From assembly GCA_002862165.1 (NCBI GenBank), contig PKCL01000108.1:1-9035 (forward strand): a stretch of 9,035 bases of DNA, in the 5' to 3' direction. Position 1 is the first letter of the stretch, and each line of letters begins with the position of its first letter. Below the pieces are notes generated by a model. That model was not told the DNA's origin and did not search any database. It saw nothing but the letters and a program-made list of their open reading frames with translations. Positions 1 to 7,436 of the stretch are shown here, one piece after another. A program made the translations under genes and the position numbers. This stretch comes from Planctomycetaceae bacterium. GTDB taxonomy: Bacteria; Planctomycetota; Planctomycetia; Pirellulales; UBA1268.

Positions 1-365
1 CCCGGTGGCAAATGAAACATATCACTTGCCTCAAGATTAACAATGTCATTCATTGCCGAGGATGCATCAGTCCCTGGCTGAAATGTTATTTTTAGAACAC
101 TTGCACCAGGTAAGGTGCGAGACTCCTGCTTATCAAGTTTCCCTGCTAGCGTAAGTGCACGCTCCACACGAGAGGTAACACTTTTTTCCATATCGAGCGT
201 CGGCAGGCCCGGATAGGAAAAAAAACTAACAACTACCGGTGTCTTAAAATCTGGCAGAACATCAGTTGGAATTCCCGGTACGACAGCCGCACCAAGAAAC
301 ACAAGACCGAGTGTGATCGCCAAAACGACGAAACTGTTCTGTAGTGCCCAGCGGATCAAAAACAT
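1..365 (-). CDS. RND efflux transporter permease, N-terminal part (cut by window edge)
   Basis: Inner-membrane permease of a tripartite efflux pump; only the first 121 residues are in the window. The ATG is at 365-363 and the frame stays open to base 1. The start, MFLIRWALQNSFVVLAITLG, is the usual short cytoplasmic tip plus first transmembrane helix (about residues 10-30). It is followed by the periplasmic porter start with a PTDVLPDF segment, a YPGLP motif (the YPG of RND proteins), a TSRVERAL segment, and a visible end at SDMFHLPPG. The PDF/YPGxP/LPPG pattern resembles RND permeases I associate with planctomycetes; this is memory of the family, not a search. An AAGGAG lies upstream, though 15 bases from the ATG. 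The adaptor gene ends 31 bases upstream, so the two are almost surely co-transcribed. The substrate cannot be told from this fragment. Confidence 0.88.
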   Translation of the reverse strand, partial: MFLIRWALQNSFVVLAITLGLVFLGAAVVPGIPTDVLPDFKTPVVVSFFSYPGLPTLDMEKSVTSRVERALTLAGKLDKQESRTLPGASVLKITFQPGTDASSAMNDIVNLEASDMFHLPP

Positions 366-396
366 AGCGTATGTGCCTTACTCCTTCGAAACGTTG

Positions 397-1767
397 TTAT
401 TCGTTCCGAACAACCTCAACGACTTGACCCTCTTCAATTGACCCTACAAAAGCATCAACAACTTTTTCTGTTCCTGAGAGACCAGAGATCACCTCGATTT
501 CATGGCCATCATCAGCACCGACAATGACAATCTGCTTTATAATTTGGTTTTCTTTATCAAGCAGGAACACATAAGGCTCTCCTACATTATCTGTACGGAG
601 TGCCGATGCTGGAAGAACGATTGCATCTTTACTGGTTGTCACGGTAATGGTTGCACACCCAAACATGCCTGGAAGAAGTTGACCGGAAACATTATCGACA
701 TCTATTTCCGCCAGCATAGTTCGTGTTGAAGGGTCCAGCCGTTGGGCCGCCCGTGTCACCACTGCTTCAATAGGAGCGTTTGGTAATGCATCGAGCCGGA
801 TTACAGCGGGGTCACCAGCGTCAACTTCAGATGCATCGCGTTCTGGAATTGCAACACGAATACGCAACCGGCTCTGCTGATCAACATGAAAAAGTGGCCG
901 CCGAAGAAGACCATGCCCCTGGGAAGCCCCCGTCACAAAATCTCCCGGATCAACCGATCGTGTTGTAATGACACCATCGAAAGGTGCTCGCAAGGTGGTG
1001 TACTGAAGCATTGTATCAACTTCTTCACCTTCCTTGATCGACTCAGCGTGCCTTGCTCTCGCTGTAGCTACTTCTGCTTCAGCGGCGTCCCGCTCCGCAA
1101 GTGCGATCTCTTTTTTTGCTTGCGACGATCGCAATGCTGCTTCAGCTGACACTTTTGCCGCTTCAGAAACATCATTAGTTGCCTGGGCTTCATCGAGCAT
1201 TGCGATGGTCACCGCCTGCCTTTCGACAAGACCCACGACTCGTTTTAAATCTGCTTTATTAGCAATCAATCTTGCAACAACCTGATTTATATTAGCCGCA
1301 GCCTCCTCTGCTTCCGCCTCAGATGCCCGAACTTGCGCAAGCGCTACATTGACACTTGCCTCAGATCTTTTAACCTCTGCTTGAAGCCGTTGTTGTCTGG
1401 CATGAATCTGCTCGCGCTGTTTCTCAATTTCCGGCACCGTTAATTTGCAGAGCGGCTGACCTGCTTTCACGACATCCCCGATGTCGACAAAAACATCTTC
1501 GACGTACCCAGATATTTTTGAGATAATGTCGGCCTGGAAAAAGGGATGGACTGTTGCTGGCTGACTTGTTGTATGAACGACGTCTTTTTGGATGATAGAG
1601 ATAAGCTCCACACGAGACATCTTCGTGCTGGCTTGCATCGCATTGGAAGAAATTTGGTCGTGATCCTGTTTTGAGCAGCCAAAAACACTTGCAACCATTA
1701 CAAGGACCGCGCCTACGAAAATCCGCACCGAATTCAAACTCAATAGCTGCTTCGTTCGGCACCCCAT
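397..1767 (-). CDS. RND efflux periplasmic adaptor (HlyD/MFP family), probable lipoprotein, 456 aa
   Basis: Membrane fusion protein that would connect the downstream RND permease to an outer-membrane channel. From the chosen ATG (1767) the protein has a basic N-terminus, a hydrophobic stretch (about residues 14-30) and a lipobox-like VFG-C31, so it is probably a lipoprotein. A first lipoyl half-motif (ISGYVEDVFVDIGDVVKAGQ, about 85-104) leads into a very Ala/Glu-rich coiled-coil hairpin (about 112-252). The second half-motif (TTLRAPFDGVITTRSVDPGD, about 257-276) follows, then beta-barrel and membrane-proximal regions, with LPGMFG at 365-370. The frame opens further upstream to a GTG at 1863, but the ATG at 1767 has a GGAG five bases before it and puts the signal sequence at the N-terminus. 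The permease gene follows after 31 bases. The pumped compound is unknown. Confidence 0.93.
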   Translation of the reverse strand: MGCRTKQLLSLNSVRIFVGAVLVMVASVFGCSKQDHDQISSNAMQASTKMSRVELISIIQKDVVHTTSQPATVHPFFQADIISKISGYVEDVFVDIGDVVKAGQPLCKLTVPEIEKQREQIHARQQRLQAEVKRSEASVNVALAQVRASEAEAEEAAANINQVVARLIANKADLKRVVGLVERQAVTIAMLDEAQATNDVSEAAKVSAEAALRSSQAKKEIALAERDAAEAEVATARARHAESIKEGEEVDTMLQYTTLRAPFDGVITTRSVDPGDFVTGASQGHGLLRRPLFHVDQQSRLRIRVAIPERDASEVDAGDPAVIRLDALPNAPIEAVVTRAAQRLDPSTRTMLAEIDVDNVSGQLLPGMFGCATITVTTSKDAIVLPASALRTDNVGEPYVFLLDKENQIIKQIVIVGADDGHEIEVISGLSGTEKVVDAFVGSIEEGQVVEVVRNE

Positions 1768-1772
1768 GCAAT

Positions 1773-1776
1773 CTCC
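1773..1776 (-). promoter_or_regulatory. Ribosome binding site that sets the adaptor start
   Basis: On the minus strand GGAG is followed by ATTGC and the ATG at 1767 (spacing 5). It favours this start over the GTG at 1863, which would add 32 residues that look like neither a signal peptide nor a domain. A short inverted repeat (CTTTC, six bases, GAAAG) lies just upstream of it on the same strand and could lightly fold the leader; this last point is inference. Confidence 0.65.
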
Positions 1777-1995
1777 AAAACCTTTCAATATCGAAAGTAA
1801 TAAACGACCTAGTGCTTCTCCAGCCAATGGTTCTCTAGCACACTTAGACAACGAGTCATGCACTCATACGAGGATCGTTTTCCACACATCGATAGCCTGC
1901 TACACAACACTATCTGACGCTTGGAACTGTTTAATCCTAGTGTTCAACTCCGGCGACGCAAATTTTTACGGGATTCCTATTATTTAATTCACAAG

Positions 1996-2007
1996 AATCT
2001 CGAGATT
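1996..2007. repeat. 12-base perfect palindrome upstream of efflux operon
   Basis: AATCTCGAGATT is a perfect inverted repeat without a spacer, about 230 bases upstream of the adaptor ATG and about 80 bases after the GH10 stop. Its symmetry is typical of a dimeric repressor site, but its distance from the start is large. A chance palindrome cannot be excluded. Confidence 0.3.
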
Positions 2008-2084
2008 TGCCTCTGTCTTATCCATATAACTGGAATCACCGTATGGCTGGCCGCAAATAAGTCATTTTAAACCTACATTTCTAA

Positions 2085-3254
2085 TCACTCTTTTTCCAAC
2101 GCAGAGTATCTCCGAAGGACATCCTGTACTGCATAGTATGATTGCTTTGGCTGAAAGGATTCACTGAACATCGTGCCTTTCTTCTGCGGCCGCTGGATGT
2201 TGCTATCACAAAGCTGCCAGACATTCCACACAACAACACCACGCTTACTGTGTTCAGCAAGCTTCTTTACAATTGCCCGAAATGTTGCTGCTTGTGCTTT
2301 TTGACTTCCTGTCCGAGGGTCATCCATCCACACGGTGTTTTCAGTCACATGAAATTCAAGATTACGGGCATGAGTCCACCGTATGAGCCCGTCAAGACTT
2401 TGCATATTCCCAGGAACGTTTTCCCACCCCGCAGAAACATGTGCCTGCCAACCAACACCGGCAATTCCTACATCAGATTCTTGTAAGTAATTGATTGTAT
2501 TTTTTGCTTTGTCCCACATCGGCTTCTCCATACCGCCATGCTGATTAAAGAGCAATTTCTTATCCGGAGCATGTTTATTCGCAATTTCAAAAGTCCGTTT
2601 GATATAGAGCGGCGGATGAAGGGGATGATCCTTGTCAAATCCGATTTGTGTCCAGGGATTCTGCCATTTTCCAACACCCGGCTTCGGCCCGAACCACTCA
2701 CCATCTCGAGTCACTGTCTCATTGACCACATCGATCCAGCGCACATGCTGCTCATTCTTGTATCGACCGCATAGCTCAGCAACATACTCCTCGAGGTTCT
2801 GCAAAAGCTCTTTTGCAGTCCGGTCATCTTCCTCTGCCCAGGCCGAACATTGTGGACTCATAGGTGCATGCAACCTCATCGTATAGCCATGCTCTTTGGC
2901 ATACTCAACCAAAGCATCTGCTTTTTTCCAGCCCCAGACTCCCGGTCTTGGATGCACTGCCGTCTGCTTAAAAGCATTCCCAGGGGTAAAAACTTCAAAT
3001 TCGCTTTCAAATATTTTCTCAGCCGGCGTCCCGAGATGCGGATAATTAAAAGTGGCACCAATAATAAATTGGCTTGCAGGATGGAAAGGAATGAGATCCT
3101 TGAAGCGTTCCCCGCGTGGCAATGAGACGATGGAGTCCTCAGCCCCCGCTCTGAAGCAGACACATTGAAACACTGTCAAAACTAATACAGTGACTCCGGC
3201 TCTCCTGAGGACCATCGGAGCATAAAAATTCCAACTATTATTTACTGAAAACAC
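2085..3254 (-). CDS. Secreted GH10-family glycoside hydrolase (endo-xylanase-like, divergent), 389 aa
   Basis: Family 10 enzymes cleave beta-1,4-xylan by a retaining double-displacement mechanism. The visible landmarks come in GH10 order: FTPGNAFK (89-96), a counterpart of the TPENxMKW strand; RWIDVVNET (172-180), with E179 as acid/base; GVGWQAHV (266-273), like the family's GxGxQxH; EFHVTENTVW (300-309), with E305 as nucleophile; and VVWNVWQ near the C-terminus. No carbohydrate-binding module is present. The start is a GTG with AGGAG seven bases upstream. A signal peptide follows, with hydrophobic core at about 20-33 and likely cleavage after AGA (38). The internal ATG at 3215 has no such site. 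Several usual subsite residues are changed: Gly for the Glu of TPEN, no WH pair after RLHAPM, and TEN for the usual TELD/TEMD. Substrate may therefore differ from plain xylan. The sulfatase gene ends 53 bases upstream. Confidence 0.88.
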   Translation of the reverse strand: MFSVNNSWNFYAPMVLRRAGVTVLVLTVFQCVCFRAGAEDSIVSLPRGERFKDLIPFHPASQFIIGATFNYPHLGTPAEKIFESEFEVFTPGNAFKQTAVHPRPGVWGWKKADALVEYAKEHGYTMRLHAPMSPQCSAWAEEDDRTAKELLQNLEEYVAELCGRYKNEQHVRWIDVVNETVTRDGEWFGPKPGVGKWQNPWTQIGFDKDHPLHPPLYIKRTFEIANKHAPDKKLLFNQHGGMEKPMWDKAKNTINYLQESDVGIAGVGWQAHVSAGWENVPGNMQSLDGLIRWTHARNLEFHVTENTVWMDDPRTGSQKAQAATFRAIVKKLAEHSKRGVVVWNVWQLCDSNIQRPQKKGTMFSESFQPKQSYYAVQDVLRRYSALEKE

Positions 3255-3261
3255 ACGACGT

Positions 3262-3266
3262 CTCCT
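3262..3266 (-). promoter_or_regulatory. Ribosome binding site supporting the GTG start of the GH10 gene
   Basis: On the minus strand AGGAG stands seven bases before the GTG at 3254-3252. No comparable site precedes the in-frame ATG 39 bases further in, so initiation at GTG is preferred. Confidence 0.7.
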
Positions 3267-3307
3267 GGCATTGTGAGAAGTGATGAAGGACCCTTCTTGG
3301 CTTCACG

Positions 3308-4870
3308 TTACGGTTGAGGTGGCCTGCCTGCCGAAGCACCATCCTCTTTTCGAATTGGATACTTTGGCTGCCATGTCGGACTGTCTTGTATAAGCCAGTC
3401 ATCGAGTCTTTTTGCAAGCGTCGACAAAACTTTCTTATTTACACCTGCTAGATTTTTTTCCTCTCCAATGTCATCGCTTAAGTTGTAGAGTGACCATTTA
3501 TTTTTTTCGTAATCAAAACTTGCCTTAAACCGATCGGCTCCAATTTCATCAAGTACCCATGCACTTGGCTGAGCACGACGATCGAGGTAGCCTGGAAACA
3601 AATAAAAGATCGGACTGCGGTCGGCATCGACACCGGGCTGGAGAAGCTCATCAAAAAAAGATTGCCCGTCGAGGGGATGTACTTTTTCAGACGGCGTCCA
3701 CTTCGCTCCTGCAGCCTGCAGACAGGTTGGGTAATAGTCCACCGCGTGCACCATGCGTTGACTGATTCCACCTGCCGGCACATGGCCCTTCCAGTACGCA
3801 ATCAACGGAACTCGGATACCGCCTTCTGCAAACATTCCTTTTTCACCGCGTAGTGGCAGATTATCAGTGTGAGTTCCACCATTATCTGAGGTGAAGAGTA
3901 TCAGAGTATTTTCCAGAATAGAGTCCGTTGTATCACCATCTAAATTAGGATCATCAAGAACTGATAGAAGCCGCCCGACGTTTTCATCAACACCCGCAAT
4001 GAAACCAAGGTATTGAGCTAATCCCTTTTTCTCTGTTCGTCCTGATGCTGCCTTAAGAAGGTCGGGGCGAGCCCGAACAGGACCGTGAACAGCATAGGTA
4101 AAAAGCTGCATATAAAACGGTTCTTTACCGTTTGCAAAATCCTGAATTGTCTGCACCATTGCATCACCAAATGCATCACTCACATGCTTTGGTGTGTTCA
4201 ATAAAGAATCAGGCAGGCCTCGTTTTTCGAGATACGCTGAACTGTAAGGATTCGCCCACCTATCAAAATCTTTTCGACCAAGATTTTTAAATCCCCACTT
4301 TCCTTCATCCTGCGAGGCAAAGCAGGTCGGCTGATGTCCTTGCGAAAAACCACCAATATTGACATCAAACCCAGAATTCTCAGGAAGCGTTTCGGGGCCA
4401 TTGTGCCCTCCAACATGATACTTCCCGATATGACCGGTTGCATATCCATTTTTTTTCAGTGCTTCAGCGATTGTCACGGCTTCTGCGCCGACATCTTCAT
4501 GTTGTTGTGGACCTTTGAATTGTGCTTCTTCTTTCGTAATACCACCCCGACCAAACCTATTGAGGTTGCCGACAATATAAACATCATTATGAATTCGCGG
4601 TGGGTACTGTCCGCTGAGCATCGCTGCTCGTGTCGGAGCACAGTTTGGCTGTGCATACGCAAACGGGAAACTCACTCCATGACTCGCAAGTTTTGCTATG
4701 TGCGGGGTCTCATAGACAGCTGGAGCAGTCCCACAAGTAGACCCCTCTACACCAATGTGATTCCAGCCTAGATCGTCAGCCATCAATACAATTATGTTTG
4801 GCCTGTCAGAACCTAACGCGACACCCTGCGCAATAGCCGCCAAAAAAATGCACGTGTACAATCGAAACAT
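3308..4870 (-). CDS. Secreted type I sulfatase (arylsulfatase family, Cys-type), 520 aa
   Basis: Hydrolyses a sulfate ester, probably on a carbohydrate, after export. Residues 1-20 form a signal peptide (MFRLYTCIFLAAIAQGVALG, cleavage near ALG/SD). The family core follows: PNIIVLMADDLG with metal-binding D32 and D33; the sulfatase signature C77-A-P-T-R81, whose Cys must be oxidised to formylglycine; GHIGKYHVGG with K150 and H152; VHGP with H262; SDNGG with D329 and N330; and RGEKG with K344. The C-terminal small domain carries LYNLSDDIGEEKNL. Length is normal for the family and all expected catalytic positions are present. The frame opens further to a TTG at 4891, but AGGGAG lies eight bases before the ATG at 4870 and the signal peptide begins there. 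No maturase gene lies in the window, so it must be elsewhere. The adjacent GH10 gene suggests a sulfated xylan-type glycan; the exact substrate is not readable. Confidence 0.95.
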   Translation of the reverse strand: MFRLYTCIFLAAIAQGVALGSDRPNIIVLMADDLGWNHIGVEGSTCGTAPAVYETPHIAKLASHGVSFPFAYAQPNCAPTRAAMLSGQYPPRIHNDVYIVGNLNRFGRGGITKEEAQFKGPQQHEDVGAEAVTIAEALKKNGYATGHIGKYHVGGHNGPETLPENSGFDVNIGGFSQGHQPTCFASQDEGKWGFKNLGRKDFDRWANPYSSAYLEKRGLPDSLLNTPKHVSDAFGDAMVQTIQDFANGKEPFYMQLFTYAVHGPVRARPDLLKAASGRTEKKGLAQYLGFIAGVDENVGRLLSVLDDPNLDGDTTDSILENTLILFTSDNGGTHTDNLPLRGEKGMFAEGGIRVPLIAYWKGHVPAGGISQRMVHAVDYYPTCLQAAGAKWTPSEKVHPLDGQSFFDELLQPGVDADRSPIFYLFPGYLDRRAQPSAWVLDEIGADRFKASFDYEKNKWSLYNLSDDIGEEKNLAGVNKKVLSTLAKRLDDWLIQDSPTWQPKYPIRKEDGASAGRPPQP

Positions 4871-4878
4871 CTTCGAAT

Positions 4879-4884
4879 CTCCCT
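4879..4884 (-). promoter_or_regulatory. Ribosome binding site that sets the sulfatase start
   Basis: AGGGAG on the minus strand, eight bases before the ATG at 4870. It lies inside the possible TTG-initiated extension and argues against that extension. Confidence 0.7.
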
Positions 4885-4959
4885 TTACCAAAACATCAAA
4901 GCTCTTCTCTCACCACGCTAGGCTAACACAACCAATCAAGCGACCGGATTCAAGCCATC

Positions 4960-6060
4960 CTATTCTTTTGGACGTCTGCCAATCCGAACAGGAACATGCA
5001 TCACTTCGTCTTCACGAAGAACTGTTGCCATCACCTCGTTTCCAATTGGCAGTCGTGTAAGCATTAGCACGAGCGTAGCAGGGCTATCAATATATTCGCC
5101 ATCGATATGTGTAATGACGTCTCCGGGTTGCAAACCCGCTAGAGCTGCCGGTGATTGTTTAGCCACCGCAGTAATAGAAACACCTCCAGCTGGTCTTTCA
5201 TGCAGACGAAGACCAACATGACCTCGCTCAACGTGTCCATGCTGACGAATTTCTTCACAGATACGACGGGCAGTCGTGCTCGGGATTGCAAAACCTATCC
5301 CCCGGAAACTTCTACCCACGATCGCGGTTGTAATACCCATAACCCGCCCATGCACATCAACCAGCGGACCCCCAGAATTCCCTGGATTAATTGATGCGTC
5401 CGTTTGTAGAAATTCTTCATACGGGTTTCCAACAACACCACGCCTTCCCATACCACTGACTATTCCGTAGGTAAGCGTACGATCTAAACCATATGGATTC
5501 CCGATCGCCCATACCATTTCCCCGACCTCCAGCGTCTCGCTGTCACCCCAATCTGCAACTGGCAGATTATCCGCTGAAATTTTTAATACGGCGAGATCAG
5601 TTGCTGCATCAGCACCAACGAGTTGTGCTGAAAAAACTCGTTTGTCGGCTAAGCGAACTTCGATCGCCTCGCTTTGAGATACAACATGATAATTAGTTGC
5701 GAGATAACCATCTGTAGAAATAATCAACCCTGACCCAACGGATTCGTCAACAAGTCCACCTGGAAGCCCGCCCCTCAAGGCGGCAATTTCATCGACTAAT
5801 GTCTGAACACGTCGCACGCCCGTCACATTGACAACTGACGGACCAATTACACGGGCCAGCGTCGTGAAAAGTTTTCCGACTGACGATAGCTCTGCAACCA
5901 TTGCCGCATCACGAATGGCCCGCAACTCGGCTCTAGTTTGGGCATATCGAATTCGGCCAAGAAATGTAGGCCACACAATAAGTGCAACAAGGACTACAAA
6001 GCCGGAAAAAATAATAACTGTTCGTCGACTGGTACCAACGGTTGAGGACTTTCCTGTCAT
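4960..6060 (-). CDS. Membrane-anchored HtrA/DegS-type serine protease with one PDZ domain, 366 aa
   Basis: Envelope quality-control protease of the trypsin-like S1C family. A short basic N-terminus is followed by one membrane helix (about 14-32), a linker, and a protease domain (about 70-275). The triad is H125 in TNYHVV, D155 in ATDLAVL, and S229 in NPGNSGGPL. A single PDZ domain (about 280-362) has the GLQPGDVITHIDG core. One helix plus one PDZ matches the DegS layout; DegP/DegQ have two PDZ domains. The classic family motif before the catalytic domain (PSVVNV, 74-79) is present. Upstream, AAGGA and a stronger AGGAGG sit 13 and 19 bases from the ATG, further than usual, but no other in-frame start exists. 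It follows cinA by 35 bases and is probably co-transcribed with it. Whether it controls a sigma-E-like pathway as DegS does is not shown. Confidence 0.94.
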   Translation of the reverse strand: MTGKSSTVGTSRRTVIIFSGFVVLVALIVWPTFLGRIRYAQTRAELRAIRDAAMVAELSSVGKLFTTLARVIGPSVVNVTGVRRVQTLVDEIAALRGGLPGGLVDESVGSGLIISTDGYLATNYHVVSQSEAIEVRLADKRVFSAQLVGADAATDLAVLKISADNLPVADWGDSETLEVGEMVWAIGNPYGLDRTLTYGIVSGMGRRGVVGNPYEEFLQTDASINPGNSGGPLVDVHGRVMGITTAIVGRSFRGIGFAIPSTTARRICEEIRQHGHVERGHVGLRLHERPAGGVSITAVAKQSPAALAGLQPGDVITHIDGEYIDSPATLVLMLTRLPIGNEVMATVLREDEVMHVPVRIGRRPKE

Positions 6061-6095
6061 TGCGTAGCGTACTTCCTTTCCTCCTAGGATTTCCC

Positions 6096-7298
6096 CTAAA
6101 GCAGCATCTGCCGTACCTGATCAATTGCCGATTTTGCAGCCCGTGACATAGCGATACCACCACCACCTAAGATATGTTCTATGGCCATTACAGAATCATC
6201 TTTCACAACGATAACATCAACCGCCTGACGTGTTCCTATTGGTCGCACGGGGCCTACGGCCAGTCCAATAGATGCATTATGGCTTCTCGCGACATCTTTT
6301 GCTGCTTCAATAAGTTGAGGCTTGTCACCCGGCAGGTCAGGAAGCACCAATCCTCCACAAAAAAATGGCTGGCTTCCAGTTTGCCGTCTATCAGCCGCCT
6401 GGGCGAAGAGAGCTGCAACCCTGCCTGCGGTGCCAGTTTCGATACTCGCGAGACTTGCTGATGCCGCGATGATTGCTGAAGCTGCCGCGTCTTCAACTTC
6501 ATCGTCTTCTTCACCGTACACCAGTTGGCCAAGCTTCTCACGAATCATATGTTCTGTTGCTATGATCTTTTTTTTACAAGCCTCCAGATTATCTGCCCAA
6601 GCTGAAATGCGTAAAGTGATAGTAGCCTCGTGCGCAGTAATCCCAACCGTTGGATCATGTCCTCGTTCAATGAGTCCAGGCAACATTTCTTCAATCGCGC
6701 TCTCCCCTGCACCAAAGCATTTGAGCCGCCGATGCCGAAGCACTTTCTTGCTGGCTTTTCCTTTCTTCAACTCATCTGATACTGTTTCATCCCACATGCG
6801 GCGCATTTCCGCCGGCACTCCAGGGAGGACATACACAACACATCCATGACCATCGCCCCATCCTTCTGATGCTGGCAATGAAACAACGATTCCAGGAGCC
6901 GTTCCGTCCGGATTCTGTATTGGACAACTGCCCTCAGGAAACAATGCCTGCCGGCGATTACTCTCTGGCATCACAGCATGCCGCACCGAAAACCGAGAGG
7001 CTATTACTTCCAACGCCTGCTCTGACAAGATGAGCTGCTTTCCTGATAATTCTGCCAATACGTCTCGGGTCAGATCATCAGCAGTTGGACCAAGACCACC
7101 TGTCGCTACCACCACCTGTACTCGACGAGCAGCAATCCTGAATGCATCTACCCCAGCCTCCAGAGTGTCACATGTAGTCGTATGATACCGGACAGGTATA
7201 CCAAGGAGCCCAAGTTCACGAGAAAGCCATTGACTATTGGTATCAAGACGTTGGCCACTCGTAAGTTCATCCCCAATAGCGATAATTTCAGCCAGCAT
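6096..7298 (-). CDS. cinA: CinA family protein (MoaB/Mog-like domain plus degenerate PncC-like domain), 400 aa
   Basis: CinA proteins combine an N-terminal molybdopterin-binding-like domain, reported to act as a pyrophosphatase on ADP-ribose or NAD-related compounds, with a C-terminal nicotinamide mononucleotide deamidase domain (PncC). The N-terminal domain is well preserved: IAIGDELTSGQRLDTNSQWL (6-25), GGLGPTADDLTRD (67-79), DGTAPG (131-136) and LPGVPAEMRRMW (158-169). A linking domain with GITAHEATITLRIS (219-232) follows. The C-terminal part (about 266-400) is eroded: the usual AESCTGG is IETGTAG (286-292), and the conserved TGIAGP region is reduced to AVGPVRP (347-353). Deamidase activity is therefore doubtful. 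AAGGGG lies seven bases before the ATG. It is divergent from the gene at 7437 and 35 bases upstream of the htrA-like gene. Despite the historical name, a role in competence is not implied here. Confidence 0.92.
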   Translation of the reverse strand: MLAEIIAIGDELTSGQRLDTNSQWLSRELGLLGIPVRYHTTTCDTLEAGVDAFRIAARRVQVVVATGGLGPTADDLTRDVLAELSGKQLILSEQALEVIASRFSVRHAVMPESNRRQALFPEGSCPIQNPDGTAPGIVVSLPASEGWGDGHGCVVYVLPGVPAEMRRMWDETVSDELKKGKASKKVLRHRRLKCFGAGESAIEEMLPGLIERGHDPTVGITAHEATITLRISAWADNLEACKKKIIATEHMIREKLGQLVYGEEDDEVEDAAASAIIAASASLASIETGTAGRVAALFAQAADRRQTGSQPFFCGGLVLPDLPGDKPQLIEAAKDVARSHNASIGLAVGPVRPIGTRQAVDVIVVKDDSVMAIEHILGGGGIAMSRAAKSAIDQVRQMLL

Positions 7299-7436
7299 TC
7301 GGCATCCCCTTCCCGTCAGTCTACGATATTATTTCTCAAGAGATTCTTTTCATTGGACGTGCTATCTTAATCATGCTTTTTGTCACGATGAAAATAATGC
7401 CTTCAACACAACTATATCGTAAAGCCTAAGCCGCAG
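7299..7436. promoter_or_regulatory. Divergent promoter region between cinA and the Gfo-like gene
   Basis: 138 AT-rich bases between two divergent start codons must carry both promoters. On the minus strand TTTACG, 18 bases, CATTAT is a possible weak sigma-70-like pair for cinA; nothing convincing is seen on the plus strand. The exact inverted repeat TACGATAT (7322-7329) and ATATCGTA (7414-7421) sits near each end, 23 bases from the cinA ATG and 15 from the other. A further ACGAT occurs at 7385-7389. The plus-strand gene has no evident Shine-Dalgarno sequence, while cinA does. Confidence 0.45.

Larger units (their letters stand above)
1768..2084. other. Intergenic region between GH10 gene and efflux operon
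   Basis: These 317 bases separate the end of the GH10 gene from the adaptor start, the longest gene-free stretch in the window. It should hold the promoter of the adaptor-permease operon. The best -35/-10 pair I can see on the minus strand (TTGCGT, 16 bases, TAGGAT) is weak, and I do not call it. It contains a perfect 12-base palindrome at 1996-2007. I found no GC-rich hairpin followed by a T run after the GH10 stop, so no intrinsic terminator is evident. Small open frames here, including one on the plus strand at 1766-1987, look random. Confidence 0.5.

Noticed and set aside
1768..1863. N-terminal extension of the adaptor gene to a GTG at 1863
   Set aside because: It would add 32 residues without signal or domain character, while the ATG at 1767 has a well-spaced GGAG and puts the lipoprotein signal at the N-terminus.
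1766..1987. Plus-strand open frame of 73 codons opposite the adaptor start and gap
   Set aside because: No recognisable domain, no ribosome binding site, and it largely covers the expected promoter region of the efflux operon.
2008..2084. Terminator after the GH10 gene
   Set aside because: The short pairs seen (for example CCATA with TATGG) are weak and not followed by a T run on the minus strand.
4871..4891. TTG start of the sulfatase at 4891
   Set aside because: The seven added codons cover the ribosome binding site of the ATG at 4870, which directly begins the signal peptide.
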